NCBI GenBank assembly: GCA_900544385.1
Contig: UQVD01000039.1
Span: forward strand, 1-18,445
Length of the DNA stretch: 18,445 nt
Source of the DNA: an uncultured Collinsella sp.
GTDB lineage: Bacteria > Actinomycetota > Coriobacteriia > Coriobacteriales > Coriobacteriaceae
Reading direction: 5' to 3'
The translations under genes and the position numbers were made by a program. This document shows positions 1 to 8,500 of the stretch, one piece after another; position 1 is the stretch's first letter; every line of letters begins with the position of its first letter. The notes under the pieces were generated by a model, which did no database searches, had not been told where the DNA came from, and saw only the letters and a list, made by a program, of their open reading frames with translations.

Positions 1-59
1 GGTTTATTTTGGCAGGTTTTATCTGGGGAAACGTTACGGTTCTGTCATCGTTGCCCAGC

Positions 60-99
60 AAACCACCACAAAGGCGCCTGTCCCCTTTGTGGTGGTTTT
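60..99 (-). terminator. Rho-independent terminator after lgt
   Basis: A perfect 15-bp stem (60-74 pairs with 84-98) with a 9-base loop lies immediately past the lgt stop codon. The leftward strand has only a short T run after the stem (TTTG). The rightward strand has TTTT, so it may also stop transcription from the opposite direction. It marks the end of the leftward coaX-to-lgt group. Confidence 0.75.
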
Positions 100-104
100 G
101 GTGG

Positions 105-926
105 TTAGGCGTCCAGGTAGACGCGCTGGGGCTGGTTGCGGCGACGAGCAAAGATGATGAGCGCCAGGCCCGCGATTACGAGCGGAAGACTCAGCAGCTG
201 ACCCATGGTGATGACGCCGCCCAGCAGATAGCCCAGCTGCGCATCGGGCACGCGCACGAACTCGACGAGGAAGCGAACGATGCCGTAGCCCATCACAAAG
301 ACGCCCATAAACGTGCCTTGGGGTAGCAGCGGCTTTTTGCGGCTGAGCACCTGCAAAATGCAAAAGAGCACAATGCCCTCAAGAAATGCCTCGTAGAGCT
401 GGGAGGGGTGACGCGGCATATCGCCTGCGGTGCCGCCAAAGACCACACCCCAGGGCAGATCGGTCGGCTTGCCCCACAGCTCACCGTTGACAAAATTGGC
501 ACAACGGCCCAGGCACAAGGCCAGCGGCGCGCCAATGACGGCAAGGTCTGCCAAAGTCCATGCGTCGAGCTTATACATGCGGCATACGATGATGCCGCCC
601 AAGATGCCGCCCACCAAGCCGCCATGGAAGCTCATGCCGCCCTCATTGGTGGCAAAGATCTCGAGCGGGTGCGCCCAGTAGTAGCCGTCGCCGTAGAAAA
701 TGACGTAGAACAGGCGGGCGCCAATGATAAGGCCAAAGACCACACCGACCACGACGCTCGTCAGGTCGTCGACCGTAATGTCGAAACCCCAGCGGCGCTG
801 CGTGCGATACATGACGACCGCCGTGAGCAGAGCTCCGACCACATAGGCCAAGCCGTACCAGTAGATGGTGATGGGCCCCGCCGAAATCGCGACGGGATCA
901 AGCATATGGTAGAAGTCGTTGAGCAT
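105..926 (-). CDS. lgt: Prolipoprotein diacylglyceryl transferase
   Basis: Lgt transfers a diacylglyceryl group from phosphatidylglycerol to the lipobox cysteine of prelipoproteins; it is the first step of lipoprotein maturation and acts in the cytoplasmic membrane. The 273-residue protein is polytopic. It starts MLNDFYHML, has the early HGGL-GG segment and the family signature GRCANFVNGELWG followed by a PT-LPWG stretch. The later HPSQLYEA and RFLVEFVRVPD segments are also typical of Lgt. I chose the ATG at 926 because GGAGGG lies five bases upstream. A longer in-frame start at 986 would add 20 non-conserved residues. The gene is last in a leftward group and is followed directly by a terminator. 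A likely client in this window is the lipoprotein sulfotransferase at 10713-12452. Confidence 0.95.
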   Translation of the reverse strand: MLNDFYHMLDPVAISAGPITIYWYGLAYVVGALLTAVVMYRTQRRWGFDITVDDLTSVVVGVVFGLIIGARLFYVIFYGDGYYWAHPLEIFATNEGGMSFHGGLVGGILGGIIVCRMYKLDAWTLADLAVIGAPLALCLGRCANFVNGELWGKPTDLPWGVVFGGTAGDMPRHPSQLYEAFLEGIVLFCILQVLSRKKPLLPQGTFMGVFVMGYGIVRFLVEFVRVPDAQLGYLLGGVITMGQLLSLPLVIAGLALIIFARRRNQPQRVYLDA

Positions 927-951
927 GTCGACCCTCCTACTCCCTACATAC

Positions 952-990
952 AAATGCGGCCGCGGGCCTTGCGCTCGCAGCCGCATATTT
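952..990 (-). other. Imperfect hairpin in the gap before lgt
   Basis: AAATGCGGC (952-960) faces GCCGCAT plus ATTT (980-990), with partial internal GCG/CGC pairing. On the leftward strand the stem is followed by ATTTGTATG, a poor T run. It sits between the small Fe-S protein gene and the lgt ribosome binding site. It could be a weak terminator, an attenuator or an mRNA processing structure. No function is shown. Confidence 0.35.
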
Positions 991-1035
991 GGGCGTAACG
1001 TCTATGCGGAGTATGCCGTCCGCAGCTTTCGCATC

Positions 1036-1314
1036 TTAGAACGGCGCGTACTCGTCGTACAGGTCGTCGGTCTCGCCGGAGGCATTGACCTGCTCGACAC
1101 GGGTAACGCCGGGCACATGCTCCTTGAGGATACGCTCGATACCCATGGACAGGGTCAGTGCGCTCATAGGGCAGCCGGCGCAGGCACCCTGAAGCTCAAG
1201 CTGGACGACGCCCTCGTCGTCGACGCCCACATACTCCATATCGCCGCCGTCAGCCTGCAGGTTGGGGCGAATCTCTTCAAGAACCTTCTTAAGCAGCTCT
1301 TCGTTAACAGCCAC
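1036..1314 (-). CDS. NifU C-terminal (NFU) domain Fe-S scaffold protein
   Basis: This 92-residue protein is essentially a stand-alone NifU-C domain. It has the opening helix EELLKKVLEEIRPNLQADGGD and then CAGC (Cys45 and Cys48) followed by PMSALTL. The two cysteines of a CxxC pair, usually in a homodimer, hold a transient [4Fe-4S] cluster passed on to apo-enzymes. It starts with GTG at 1314, with AGGAG four to five bases upstream. The neighbouring genes in the leftward group are not Fe-S assembly genes, so it probably serves as a general cytoplasmic carrier. The window does contain one likely Fe-S client type, the activase at the right end. The 172-base gap upstream holds a small 7-bp GC hairpin (1337-1352). 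Confidence 0.9.
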   Translation of the reverse strand: MAVNEELLKKVLEEIRPNLQADGGDMEYVGVDDEGVVQLELQGACAGCPMSALTLSMGIERILKEHVPGVTRVEQVNASGETDDLYDEYAPF

Positions 1315-1486
1315 AGGGGCTCCTTTCTCACAATAACGCGGGCACGCCCGCGGACAGGGGCTATGTTACTACAGCCATGTACCCGCTCACGAGCCATCCA
1401 TGCGCGCGGACACGACTTTCACGAGCAGTCAATTTGGGACGGGGCTCTTTTAGCTGCCTTTTGTTGCCAGCTGGCGTTGCCACGCG

Positions 1487-2011
1487 CTACTGCTGAGCCT
1501 GCCCCTCGGTGCCGATGTGAACATCGACGATAACCTGGCGGTAGCTGATGCCACAGGAGTCGAGGATGCGGCGGCTGATGCGTCCATCATCGGTGTCGGC
1601 GTACTTGTTGTCCAGGTAGACAACCTCGCCCACGCCCACCTGCGCCAAAATCTTGGCGCAGTCGTGGCACGGGAACAGCGTGACGTAGACCGTGGAACCC
1701 TCGAGGTCCTTGAGCGAGCCACGGTAGTTGAGCACGGCGTTTGCCTCGGCATGGACCACGTAGTTGTGCTTGTCCTGCAGCGGGTCGTCGCTCGTACCCC
1801 ACGGGAAAAAGTCGTCGTTGAGCGCCGAGGGTGTACCGTTGTAGCCCACCGAAAGGATGCGGTGGTTGGTGCTGGCGATGCACGCACCCACCTGCGTGTT
1901 GGGGTCCTTGCTGCGGCGCTGCGCGGCGATGGCCACGCTCATAAAGAACTCGTCCCAGCTAATGACGTCCAGGCGCTTGCCTGACGAAGTTTGATGAAGA
2001 TCGTCCGACAT
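1487..2011 (-). CDS. dCMP deaminase family protein (cytidine/deoxycytidylate deaminase)
   Basis: This is a zinc-dependent nucleotide deaminase of 174 residues. The zinc site is visible as VHAEANAVL (His ligand, then the proton-shuttling Glu) and PCHDCAKIL (two Cys ligands). SVGYNGTPS and GACI are typical of the dCMP deaminase/ComEB branch. The expected reaction is dCMP to dUMP, feeding dTMP synthesis. Substrate is assigned from family resemblance. The ATG at 2011 has GGAGG eight bases upstream. An in-frame ATG at 2047 would add 12 residues and lacks a comparable site. It lies 84 bases downstream of coaX on the same strand and is probably co-transcribed, although a promoter-like TACAAT occurs in the gap. 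Confidence 0.9.
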   Translation of the reverse strand: MSDDLHQTSSGKRLDVISWDEFFMSVAIAAQRRSKDPNTQVGACIASTNHRILSVGYNGTPSALNDDFFPWGTSDDPLQDKHNYVVHAEANAVLNYRGSLKDLEGSTVYVTLFPCHDCAKILAQVGVGEVVYLDNKYADTDDGRISRRILDSCGISYRQVIVDVHIGTEGQAQQ

Positions 2012-2045
2012 GGCAGACACCTCCGTAATCGCAATAGTTTGACCC

Positions 2046-2051
2046 ATTGTA
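2046..2051 (-). promoter_or_regulatory. Possible -10 element upstream of the dCMP deaminase gene
   Basis: TACAAT on the leftward strand lies 34 bases before the chosen start codon, in the short gap after coaX. I do not see a good -35 box at 16-18 bases, so this is only a candidate internal promoter. Confidence 0.25.
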
Positions 2052-2095
2052 GCAGGTGAAAGGTTGAGGCGTTTGTCCCACCGGCGCCCTCACTT

Positions 2096-2947
2096 TTACA
2101 GGCGGCGGGGCTTTTGGTTGATGCGGTAGAGCTCGGCGAGACCCCGCAGCGTCAGCGCGTCGTCGACCGTCAGGCTGTGGCCGACCAACGCCGCGAGTGC
2201 CTCAGCGTCGTCGCCGGTAATGACGATGGGCACGTCGCCCTCCCCCGCGGCCTTGGTCGCGCGCATCTCGGCGAGCACCATGTCAAGCATGCCGTCGATG
2301 CGTGCCACCTCGCCCAGAACCACGCCCGAACGCATGGCCTCGCGCGTGTTGCGACCGATCACATGCGCGGGTGCCGAGGGCTCGACCTGCGGCAGGCGCG
2401 CCGCAGCAGCCGAAAGCGAGCGGGCGCCAAGCGCCAGACCCGGCGCGATGACGCCGCCCACAAAGGTGCCGCGCGCGTCGATGACCTCGATATTGGTCGT
2501 GGTACCCAAGTCGATCACGATGCAGGGAGAGCCGTAGACGGCGCGTGCCGCCACGGCGTCGGCGATGCGGTCGGGGCCGATCTCGGCCGGGTCGTCGTAA
2601 TGCACGGGCATGCCGGTCTTGAGGCCCGGCCCCACGGTGAGCACGCGTCTCGTGCAGGTACGGGAAAGCGCCGTCTTCCACGGGCGCTCGAGCGCCGGCA
2701 CCACGCAGCTCAGCACGGCAGCCGTAGGCACAAGTGCGCCCGGCATGCCCGCATCGGCCGCCAGCGCGGCCATGACTTGAGCGAGACGCATACGCACTTC
2801 GTCGGCCGTAATGCTCGACGGCGTCGTGATCTCGCACGTCGCAAGCGGGCATTCCTGCGCCGCGGCCGAATCCTCGGCAAACAGACCAAAGCGAATGAAC
2901 GTGTTACCCACGTCGACCGTCAATATATATGCGCACCCATTAAGCAT
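2096..2947 (-). CDS. coaX: Type III pantothenate kinase
   Basis: CoaX phosphorylates pantothenate with ATP, the first committed step of coenzyme A synthesis, in the cytoplasm. The 283-residue protein shows the ASKHA-fold motifs of the family: DVGNTFIRFGLF near the N-terminus, GPDRIADAVAA, IDLGTTTNIEVID, and GGVIAPGLALGARSL. I chose the ATG at 2947 because it has AGGAG about seven to eight bases upstream and places DVGNT close to the N-terminus, as in the family. The in-frame ATG at 3001 would add an unconserved 18-residue leader. It is the first gene of the leftward group. CoA supply is relevant to the CoA-ester enzymes encoded at the right end, but that link is only thematic. Confidence 0.95.
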   Translation of the reverse strand: MLNGCAYILTVDVGNTFIRFGLFAEDSAAAQECPLATCEITTPSSITADEVRMRLAQVMAALAADAGMPGALVPTAAVLSCVVPALERPWKTALSRTCTRRVLTVGPGLKTGMPVHYDDPAEIGPDRIADAVAARAVYGSPCIVIDLGTTTNIEVIDARGTFVGGVIAPGLALGARSLSAAAARLPQVEPSAPAHVIGRNTREAMRSGVVLGEVARIDGMLDMVLAEMRATKAAGEGDVPIVITGDDAEALAALVGHSLTVDDALTLRGLAELYRINQKPRRL

Positions 2948-2974
2948 CGTCGGCGCTCCTTTCGTCTGCCCAGC

Positions 2975-2980
2975 AGTATA
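2975..2980 (-). promoter_or_regulatory. Candidate -10 box for coaX
   Basis: TATACT on the leftward strand lies 27 bases before the coaX start codon. No convincing TTGACA-like box is found at the usual distance, so the assignment rests on the -10 match and its position. Confidence 0.35.
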
Positions 2981-3023
2981 TCGCCTACCTAAACCAGTCA
3001 TCCCAAAATAACTAGCTTACGGC

Positions 3024-3029
3024 TATACT
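3024..3029 (+). promoter_or_regulatory. Candidate -10 box for the OPT transporter gene
   Basis: TATACT on the rightward strand lies 110 bases before the transporter start, which would leave a roughly 100-base leader. The -35 region is not recognisable. It is back to back with the coaX candidate promoter, as expected for divergent genes. Confidence 0.3.
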
Positions 3030-3139
3030 GGTGCGCGGTCGCGCGCGAGCTCACGCGGCGGCCCTTGGTAACCCGACTTCCCGCACCGTATCCGTAGCGG
3101 CGCTCCCGGGGGAAGCGGATATACGCAAAGGAGTTCTAT

Positions 3140-4843
3140 ATGAGCAATCCCTCGAACCGCGCTTCGATGCGCGGGCAACTCACGCTGCGTGGCGTCGTCA
3201 TCGGCGTCCTTGGCTGCGTGATCATCACGGCAAGCTCGGCCTACACCGCCCTCAAGATGGGCGCACTCCCCTGGCCGATCGTCTTCGCCGCCGTCATCTC
3301 GCTGTTCTTCCTTAAGCTCATGGGCAACGCCAGTCTCAACGAGGCCAACGTCACCCACACCATCATGTCCGCAGGCGCCATGGTCGCCGGCGGCCTGGCG
3401 TTTACCATCCCGGGCGCCTGGATGCTGGGCTATGCCGACCAGATTAGCTGGCTCGACATGTTTATCGTGGCACTCGCCGGCACCATCCTGGGCCTGCTGG
3501 CCACCGCGCTCATCCACCGTCACTTTATCGTGGACGCCGCGCTTGAGTTCCCCACCGGCAACGCCGCAGCTCAGACCTTGCGCGCCACCGAGGCCGGCGG
3601 CAAGACCGGCAAGCAGCTCTTTGGTTCCATGGCCATCGCCGGCATCTACAGCGTGCTGCGCGACGCCCTGGGCGTGGTGCCCAGCATGCTGTGCACGCTC
3701 AACATCCCCGGCGTGACCTTTGGCATCTACAACTCGCCCATGCTGCTCTCCGTCGGCTTCCTCGTGGGCTTCGCCCCCGTCGCCTTCTGGTTTGCCGGCG
3801 CCCTGCTGGGCAACTTTGGCATCATCGTGGGCGGTACCGCTGCCGGTCTGTTCGACGTTGTGACCGCGCAGGGCATCGTCAAGTCCCTGGGCATGGGCCT
3901 CATGATGGGCTTTGGCGTCGCCGTCGTCCTCAAGGACATCCTGCCGCAGGTCGCCGGTATCGTCCGCGGTCTTGCCGCCGACAGCTCCACCGACACCGAC
4001 GAGCAGTCGCTTATCTCGGGCTCTCTTAAGCTCGACGCCGGCATCATCGGCCTGGGCGCTGCCGCCATCGCCGTAATCGTTGCCATCGCGCTCGACCTTG
4101 GCCCCGCTCCGGCCGTCATCGTCACGTTGTTCACCTTTGTCACCACCATCATGAGCGCGCAGAGCTGCGGCCAGACGGGCATCGACCCCATGGAGATCTT
4201 TGGCCTCATCGTCATGCTCATCGTGGCTGCCTTTGCACAGATCGCTCAGGTCAAGCTGTTCTTTATCGCCGGCATCGTAGCCGTGGCGTGCGGCCTTGCG
4301 GGCGACGTCATGAACGACTTTAAGGCCGGCGCCGTGCTGGGCACCAACCCGCGTGCGCAGTGGATCGGCCAAGCCATTGGCGGCATCGTGGGCGCCCTGG
4401 TCGCCGCAGCCGTCATGGTCGCGCTCGTCACCGCCTATGGCCCGGACGCCTTTGGTCCCGACAAGAGCTTTGTTGCCGCGCAGGCAAGCGTCGTCGCCAC
4501 CATGGTCTCGGGCATCCCGAGCGTGCCGTGGTTCGTTGGCGGCTTTATCGCCGGCATCGTCATGTACTGGCTCGGCATTCCGGCCATGATGATCGGCCTG
4601 GGCGTGTACCTGCCGTTCTACATGTCACTCACGGCTTTCCTGGGCTCCTGCGTCAAACTCGCCTACGACAAGTGGTCCGCCCACCGCGACGCCACCGCTG
4701 GTCTTTCTGACGAGGAGAGGGCTGCCAAGGACGCCGCCTTCCAGGAACAGGGTCTGGTCGTTGCCAGCGGCCTGCTCGGCGGCGAGTCCATCGTCGGCGT
4801 TATCCTGGCGTTTGTCTCCGTGGGTCTGAGCCTGCTGGGCTAA
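3140..4843 (+). CDS. OPT-family oligopeptide/metal-chelate transporter
   Basis: The 567-residue protein is an integral membrane protein with about a dozen or more hydrophobic segments. It resembles the bacterial OPT (oligopeptide transporter/YSL-like) family, which uses ion gradients to import peptides or metal-chelator complexes. Supporting features are the N-terminal GVVIGVLGCVIITASSAYTA segment, FPTGNAAAQTL, the NEANVTHT segment, GIYNSPMLLSVGF and VMNDFKAGAVLGTNPRAQW. The ATG at 3140 has AAGGAG seven bases upstream. Substrate cannot be told from the sequence. The gene stands alone, divergent from coaX, and ends in a strong terminator. A 449-residue open frame on the opposite strand (3023-4372) is an antisense shadow. 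Confidence 0.88.
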   Translation: MSNPSNRASMRGQLTLRGVVIGVLGCVIITASSAYTALKMGALPWPIVFAAVISLFFLKLMGNASLNEANVTHTIMSAGAMVAGGLAFTIPGAWMLGYADQISWLDMFIVALAGTILGLLATALIHRHFIVDAALEFPTGNAAAQTLRATEAGGKTGKQLFGSMAIAGIYSVLRDALGVVPSMLCTLNIPGVTFGIYNSPMLLSVGFLVGFAPVAFWFAGALLGNFGIIVGGTAAGLFDVVTAQGIVKSLGMGLMMGFGVAVVLKDILPQVAGIVRGLAADSSTDTDEQSLISGSLKLDAGIIGLGAAAIAVIVAIALDLGPAPAVIVTLFTFVTTIMSAQSCGQTGIDPMEIFGLIVMLIVAAFAQIAQVKLFFIAGIVAVACGLAGDVMNDFKAGAVLGTNPRAQWIGQAIGGIVGALVAAAVMVALVTAYGPDAFGPDKSFVAAQASVVATMVSGIPSVPWFVGGFIAGIVMYWLGIPAMMIGLGVYLPFYMSLTAFLGSCVKLAYDKWSAHRDATAGLSDEERAAKDAAFQEQGLVVASGLLGGESIVGVILAFVSVGLSLLG

Positions 4844-4884
4844 GCTGAGCAGCTGCTCGACAGCAACCATATTGCCTACGATTT

Positions 4885-4924
4885 GCCCGGTCGGTAGCTT
4901 TCGCGGCTACCGACCGGGCTTTTT
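4885..4924 (+). terminator. Rho-independent terminator of the OPT transporter gene
   Basis: A perfect 14-bp GC-rich stem (4885-4898 with 4906-4919), a 7-base loop and then TTTTT follow the transporter stop codon by about 40 bases. Confidence 0.92.
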
Positions 4925-4930
4925 GATATC

Positions 4931-4977
4931 GAAACAAAGAAAGGCCGGCGCGCTGCGTTTGACAGCGCGCCGGCCTT
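4931..4977 (-). terminator. Rho-independent terminator of the surface-protein gene
   Basis: A perfect 15-bp stem (4941-4955 with 4963-4977) and 7-base loop is followed on the leftward strand by CTTTCTTTGTTTC. It faces the transporter terminator, so the two convergent genes each have their own stop signal within about 100 bases. Confidence 0.85.
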
Positions 4978-5043
4978 ATCGTTTGGCTAACGAGACGGTC
5001 CCACTATGAATTGGAGTTCATTGCAGAGCCGACGCCCGAATCA

Positions 5044-8000
5044 CTACATGTGCTTGCGACGACGATCACCCAGCGTCACGCCTGCGGCCACGAGCGTTAT
5101 GCCGCCGATGACGAAGACCTCACCTGCAAGCGCGGAGGTATCACCCGTCTGGGCAAGCGCACCGTCCGCGGCCTTCTTCTTGGTGACAGAAGCCTTTGTA
5201 GCAGCCTGCGCAACCTGAGGCTTGGCCTGCGGCTCAGCCTTGGGATGATACTTGTCGTACTCGGCCTGAGCGGCAGCCAGGGCATCCTTGGCATCGCCAA
5301 GCTCGGCAAGCGCGGCGGCATAGGCGTCGTTGGCATCGGACAGCCTGGCATCGGCATCGCTCAGAGCAGCCTTGAGGTCAGCGGCGGCATCGATGGCGGC
5401 CTTATAGCGAGCGTAGGCAGCGTTCAGCTTGACCAGCTTCTCGTTGCCCGTCGTGCCCGCGGCAAGGGATGCCTTGTGGTCGACAGCCTCAAGATCGGCC
5501 TTGAGTGCCTCGTCGTTGGCAAGCTCGGCCTTGGCCTTGACGATCTCGCGGTTCGCATCGACGACGGCTTCGTTGGCAGCCTCGAGCTGCTTCTGGGCAT
5601 CGGCGACACCGGCGACGGCAGCGTCATAGGCGGCCTTGGCGTCGTCGACCGCCTTCTGGGCGCCGGCGAAGCGCTCGAAGGCCTTGTTTGCGGTGGCAAG
5701 CTCGCCCCCGGCGGCCTTGGCCTTCTCCTGTGCGTCGGACAGGGCCTGCGTCTTGGCGGCAACTGCCTGCTTGGCGTCCGAAAGAGCGGTCGCGGCGTGC
5801 ACATCTGCGGCCTGAGCCTTGTCAACGCCAGCCTGGGCAGTGTCGTCGGCCTTCTTGGCATCGTCAAGCGAGACCTGCTTATTCGCAAGGTCCGCCTGGG
5901 CGGCATCGCGCTTGGCGGTAAGGTCCTTGACCGAAGCGGTAGCATTGTCATACGCCTCGCTGGCCTGGTCGGACTTTACCTTGGCAGCATCGCGGGCGCT
6001 GCGAGCCTTCGCCTTGCGAGCAGCGGCCTCGTCAGCCTTCGTCTTGCTGTCAGCAAGCGTGGCGTTTGCCTTATCGAGAGCCGCCTGGGCAGTAGCGGCC
6101 TCGGCCTTGGCGGCATCGAGGTTCTGCTTGAGGGACTCGATGTCGATTCCGCCGAGTGCGTCCTTCGCGGCGTCGTATGCCGTCTTCGCGGCGGCGGTAC
6201 CGGACTTAGCCTTCTCGTACTCACCCTTGGCGGTGTTCACGTTCGTGTCGGCCGCGGTATAGGCGTCGCGAGAGCTTTCTTGCTTATCCAATGCGTCAGA
6301 ATAAGCCGTTCCGGCAGTCCCGAAGTTCTTCTGCGCCTCCGCCAGCTTATTCTGTAGCTGCTTCAGCTGCTCCTTCTGCTCCTGAGTGCCGCCTGCATTG
6401 TAAGCAGAATCGATATAGTCGGTGACGAGCTTCTTGAACTCGGAGACAGTGAAATCAGCCTGAGTGCTATCAGCGCTGTAATCGAAGATGGTTACCTCGG
6501 AATCGGTGTTCTTACCGCTACCGGTCGCGATACCGATGGCTTCCGTGGCTGAATCGATGATGTTGAGATAGTGCCCGCACTCGTGATAGATGCTGTTGTA
6601 GTTCTGGTAGATGTAATAGGAATCATATCGGTGGCTGCCGAGTTCGTCGCCATACTGCGCGACGTACTTATCGAATGCCTCCTTCTCCTGTGTGTAGAGG
6701 CCGGTGTAGGGCCAACCGAGTGTATCCTCGGTCTCGCCGCCGGTATATGCGCCGCCTCCGCCGGCAAGATTCTCCCCGTTGTCGAAATAGCAGTTCGAGT
6801 GTCCCCAGATGTTCGATGAATATGATGTATTAAGGGCTGCCGCCACAGTCATGCGGAGGCTGACGCTGAGCGCCGACTGGCCGTTCGCCTTGCGGAGGTT
6901 GTTCTGGGTGTCGAGATATGTCAGGGCGTTGCGCATCTGCTCCAAGGAGAGCGGGTTGGTGTCGCGGGACATGTCCTGATCGACGTACTTGTCATACCAT
7001 TCGGCCTTGTCAGCGGCACCGGTCAGCATCGATGCGGCTTCCTGGGCATTCTTTTTCTGCGTGGCCGTGAACTGGCTGCCGCCGATGATGTAGTTCATGA
7101 AGCCGAACATACCCTGGTTGATGACATTCTGGTCTACGGTCATGTTCGACTTGAGGTCGGCAATCTGCTGGTTAAGCTTCTCGACCTCGGCGTTTGCGGC
7201 GTCGTATGCATTGTGCGCGTCGGTTACTTCAGCACGAGCCTGATCGAACTCGTTGCTCTTCTGCTGACGAATCTCGACGAGTCGGTCGTACTCAGCCTTC
7301 TTGTCGGCCTCGGTCTGCTGGGCCTGCTCGTATGCCGTCTTCGCGGCGTCACGCTTACTGGCCGCGTCCTTGTACTCCTTGTTTGCCGCATCGTATGCAG
7401 ACTGGGCAGATGCCACAGCAGCGTTGGCGGCGTTGGCCTTCTCCTGCGCGGCGGTGACGGTAGTCTGCGCAGCCTGCAGGTTCGCCTGTGCGGTGGCGTC
7501 TGCAGTCGTCGCGGCTTCGAGCGCGTCCTGCGCGGTCTTGAGCTCACCAGCAGCAGCGATCTTGGCGGCCTCAAGCGCGCTCAGGTCAACACCCGTACCC
7601 GAGACGGCAGCATCGAGCGCGGCCTGCGCCTGGTTGAACTTCTGCTGGGCGTTATCGCGCGCGGTGGTTGCGACTGCGAGAGCAGCGGCAGTCTCCTGCT
7701 TCTTGGCCTGGGCAGTCGTCAAAGCTGCCTCGGTATTCTGCTTTTCCTGCTGGGCGCTGGCCTCGGCAGCCTTGGCCTGGTCCAGATTGTCCTGTGCAGT
7801 AGTAACGGCCTTATTGGCGTCATCGAGCTTTGCCTGCGCGTCCTCGACGGCCTTCTTGGCGGCCGCGTACTCGTCCATACCCATGGCCTCGAGCTTGGCC
7901 TGGGCATCATCGAGGGCCTTCTTGGCCTCATCCTGCTTTGCCTTGGCGTCCTTGAGCGTCTGCGTCTTATCCTCGACACTCTTGTTGGCCTGTTCGAGCT

Positions 8001-8500
8001 GATCGTTCAGGTCGCCCAGCTTCTTCTGCTGCTGCTCGGTCTTTTCGACGGCCGCTTTAAGCTCGTCAATCTTCTCCTGGAGCGCGGCGACTTCTGCTGC
8101 GTTCTGCTCGATTTCGTTGTCGCTCACAGCCTGCGAGGCCTGATCCTTTTGCTGCTGCGCCTGCTTTTGAGACTGGCCCGCCGCATCGGCCTTCTTCTGG
8201 GCGGCATCGTAGGCGGCCTGAGCGTCCTTGAGCTGCTTTGCCGATTCCTCGGCCAGCTGGGCAGCCGTCTTTGCGGTTGCTTGGTTACCGGCGACAACGG
8301 TGTTCTCTACAGAACTACCCCCCCCCCTGAACAGAATCGCCGTTATCGGTTGACGGTGCGGCGATTGCCGCCAGCGGCGACATGAGCGGCTGAGCGATGA
8401 GGCCCGCCGTCAAAACGGTTGCGACGGCGCGGCTAGCAACGCCCTTGACGTTGACGGCCTTAGCCCGAGGCTCAAAGTGTTGTGGACTGTAGTTTGCCAT
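5044..8500 (-). CDS. Phase-variable sortase-anchored coiled-coil surface protein with CAP domain (frame broken by G10 tract)
   Basis: The reading frame from the ATG at 8500 (GGGAG five to seven bases upstream) encodes a signal peptide: basic start, the hydrophobic stretch VATVLTAGLIAQPLMSPLAA, and AIAA before a likely cleavage site. After 61 residues it enters ten G and stops at TAG (8315-8317). The other frame is open through the tract to 5044. Nine G would join them into 1,151 residues. In that numbering the layout is: Ala/Lys/Asp/Glu-rich coiled coil about 65-450; CAP/SCP-like domain about 455-700; second coiled coil about 710-1090; LAQTG sorting motif at 1115-1119 (nt 5143-5157); hydrophobic segment; tail GDRRRKHM. 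The CAP cavity residues are visible: His567 in WGHS, Glu576 in GENLA, Glu640 and His643 in HECGH. The architecture resembles SEC10/PgrA-type surface proteins. It would be a cell-wall-attached fibre; an adhesion or interaction role is inference. As assembled, the gene is OFF. If translation began at the GTG at 8127 instead, the product would lack a signal peptide, which I consider unlikely. Confidence 0.85.
8318..8327 (-). repeat. Homopolymeric G10 tract inside the surface-protein gene
   Basis: Ten consecutive C on the given strand are ten G in the coding strand. In the signal-peptide frame they read CAG GGG GGG GGG TAG, a stop. Removing one G gives CAG GGG GGG GGT AGT TCT and continues in the long frame. 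The tract falls just after the predicted signal-peptide cleavage site, where extra Gly residues would be harmless, as in known switchable surface genes. Confidence 0.9.

Noticed and set aside
3023..4372. 449-codon open frame on the - strand
   Set aside because: It lies antisense to the OPT transporter, and its translation is a His/Asp/Gly-rich shadow with no recognisable domain.
6571..6585. HECGH as a zinc metalloprotease HExxH motif
   Set aside because: Together with the upstream WGHS and GENLA motifs, it fits the Glu and His cavity residues of a CAP domain better. No further metalloprotease feature is present.
5044..8127. Surface protein starting at the GTG at 8127
   Set aside because: The same frame stays open upstream to the G tract with matching Ala-rich coiled-coil sequence. 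A signal peptide with a good ribosome site lies just beyond it, and a wall-anchored protein needs that signal.
5011..8385. Two long + strand open frames (about 448 and 390 codons) under the surface-protein gene
   Set aside because: They are mirror images of Ala-rich coiled-coil codons, giving Gly/Leu-rich low-complexity translation, with no plausible start signal.
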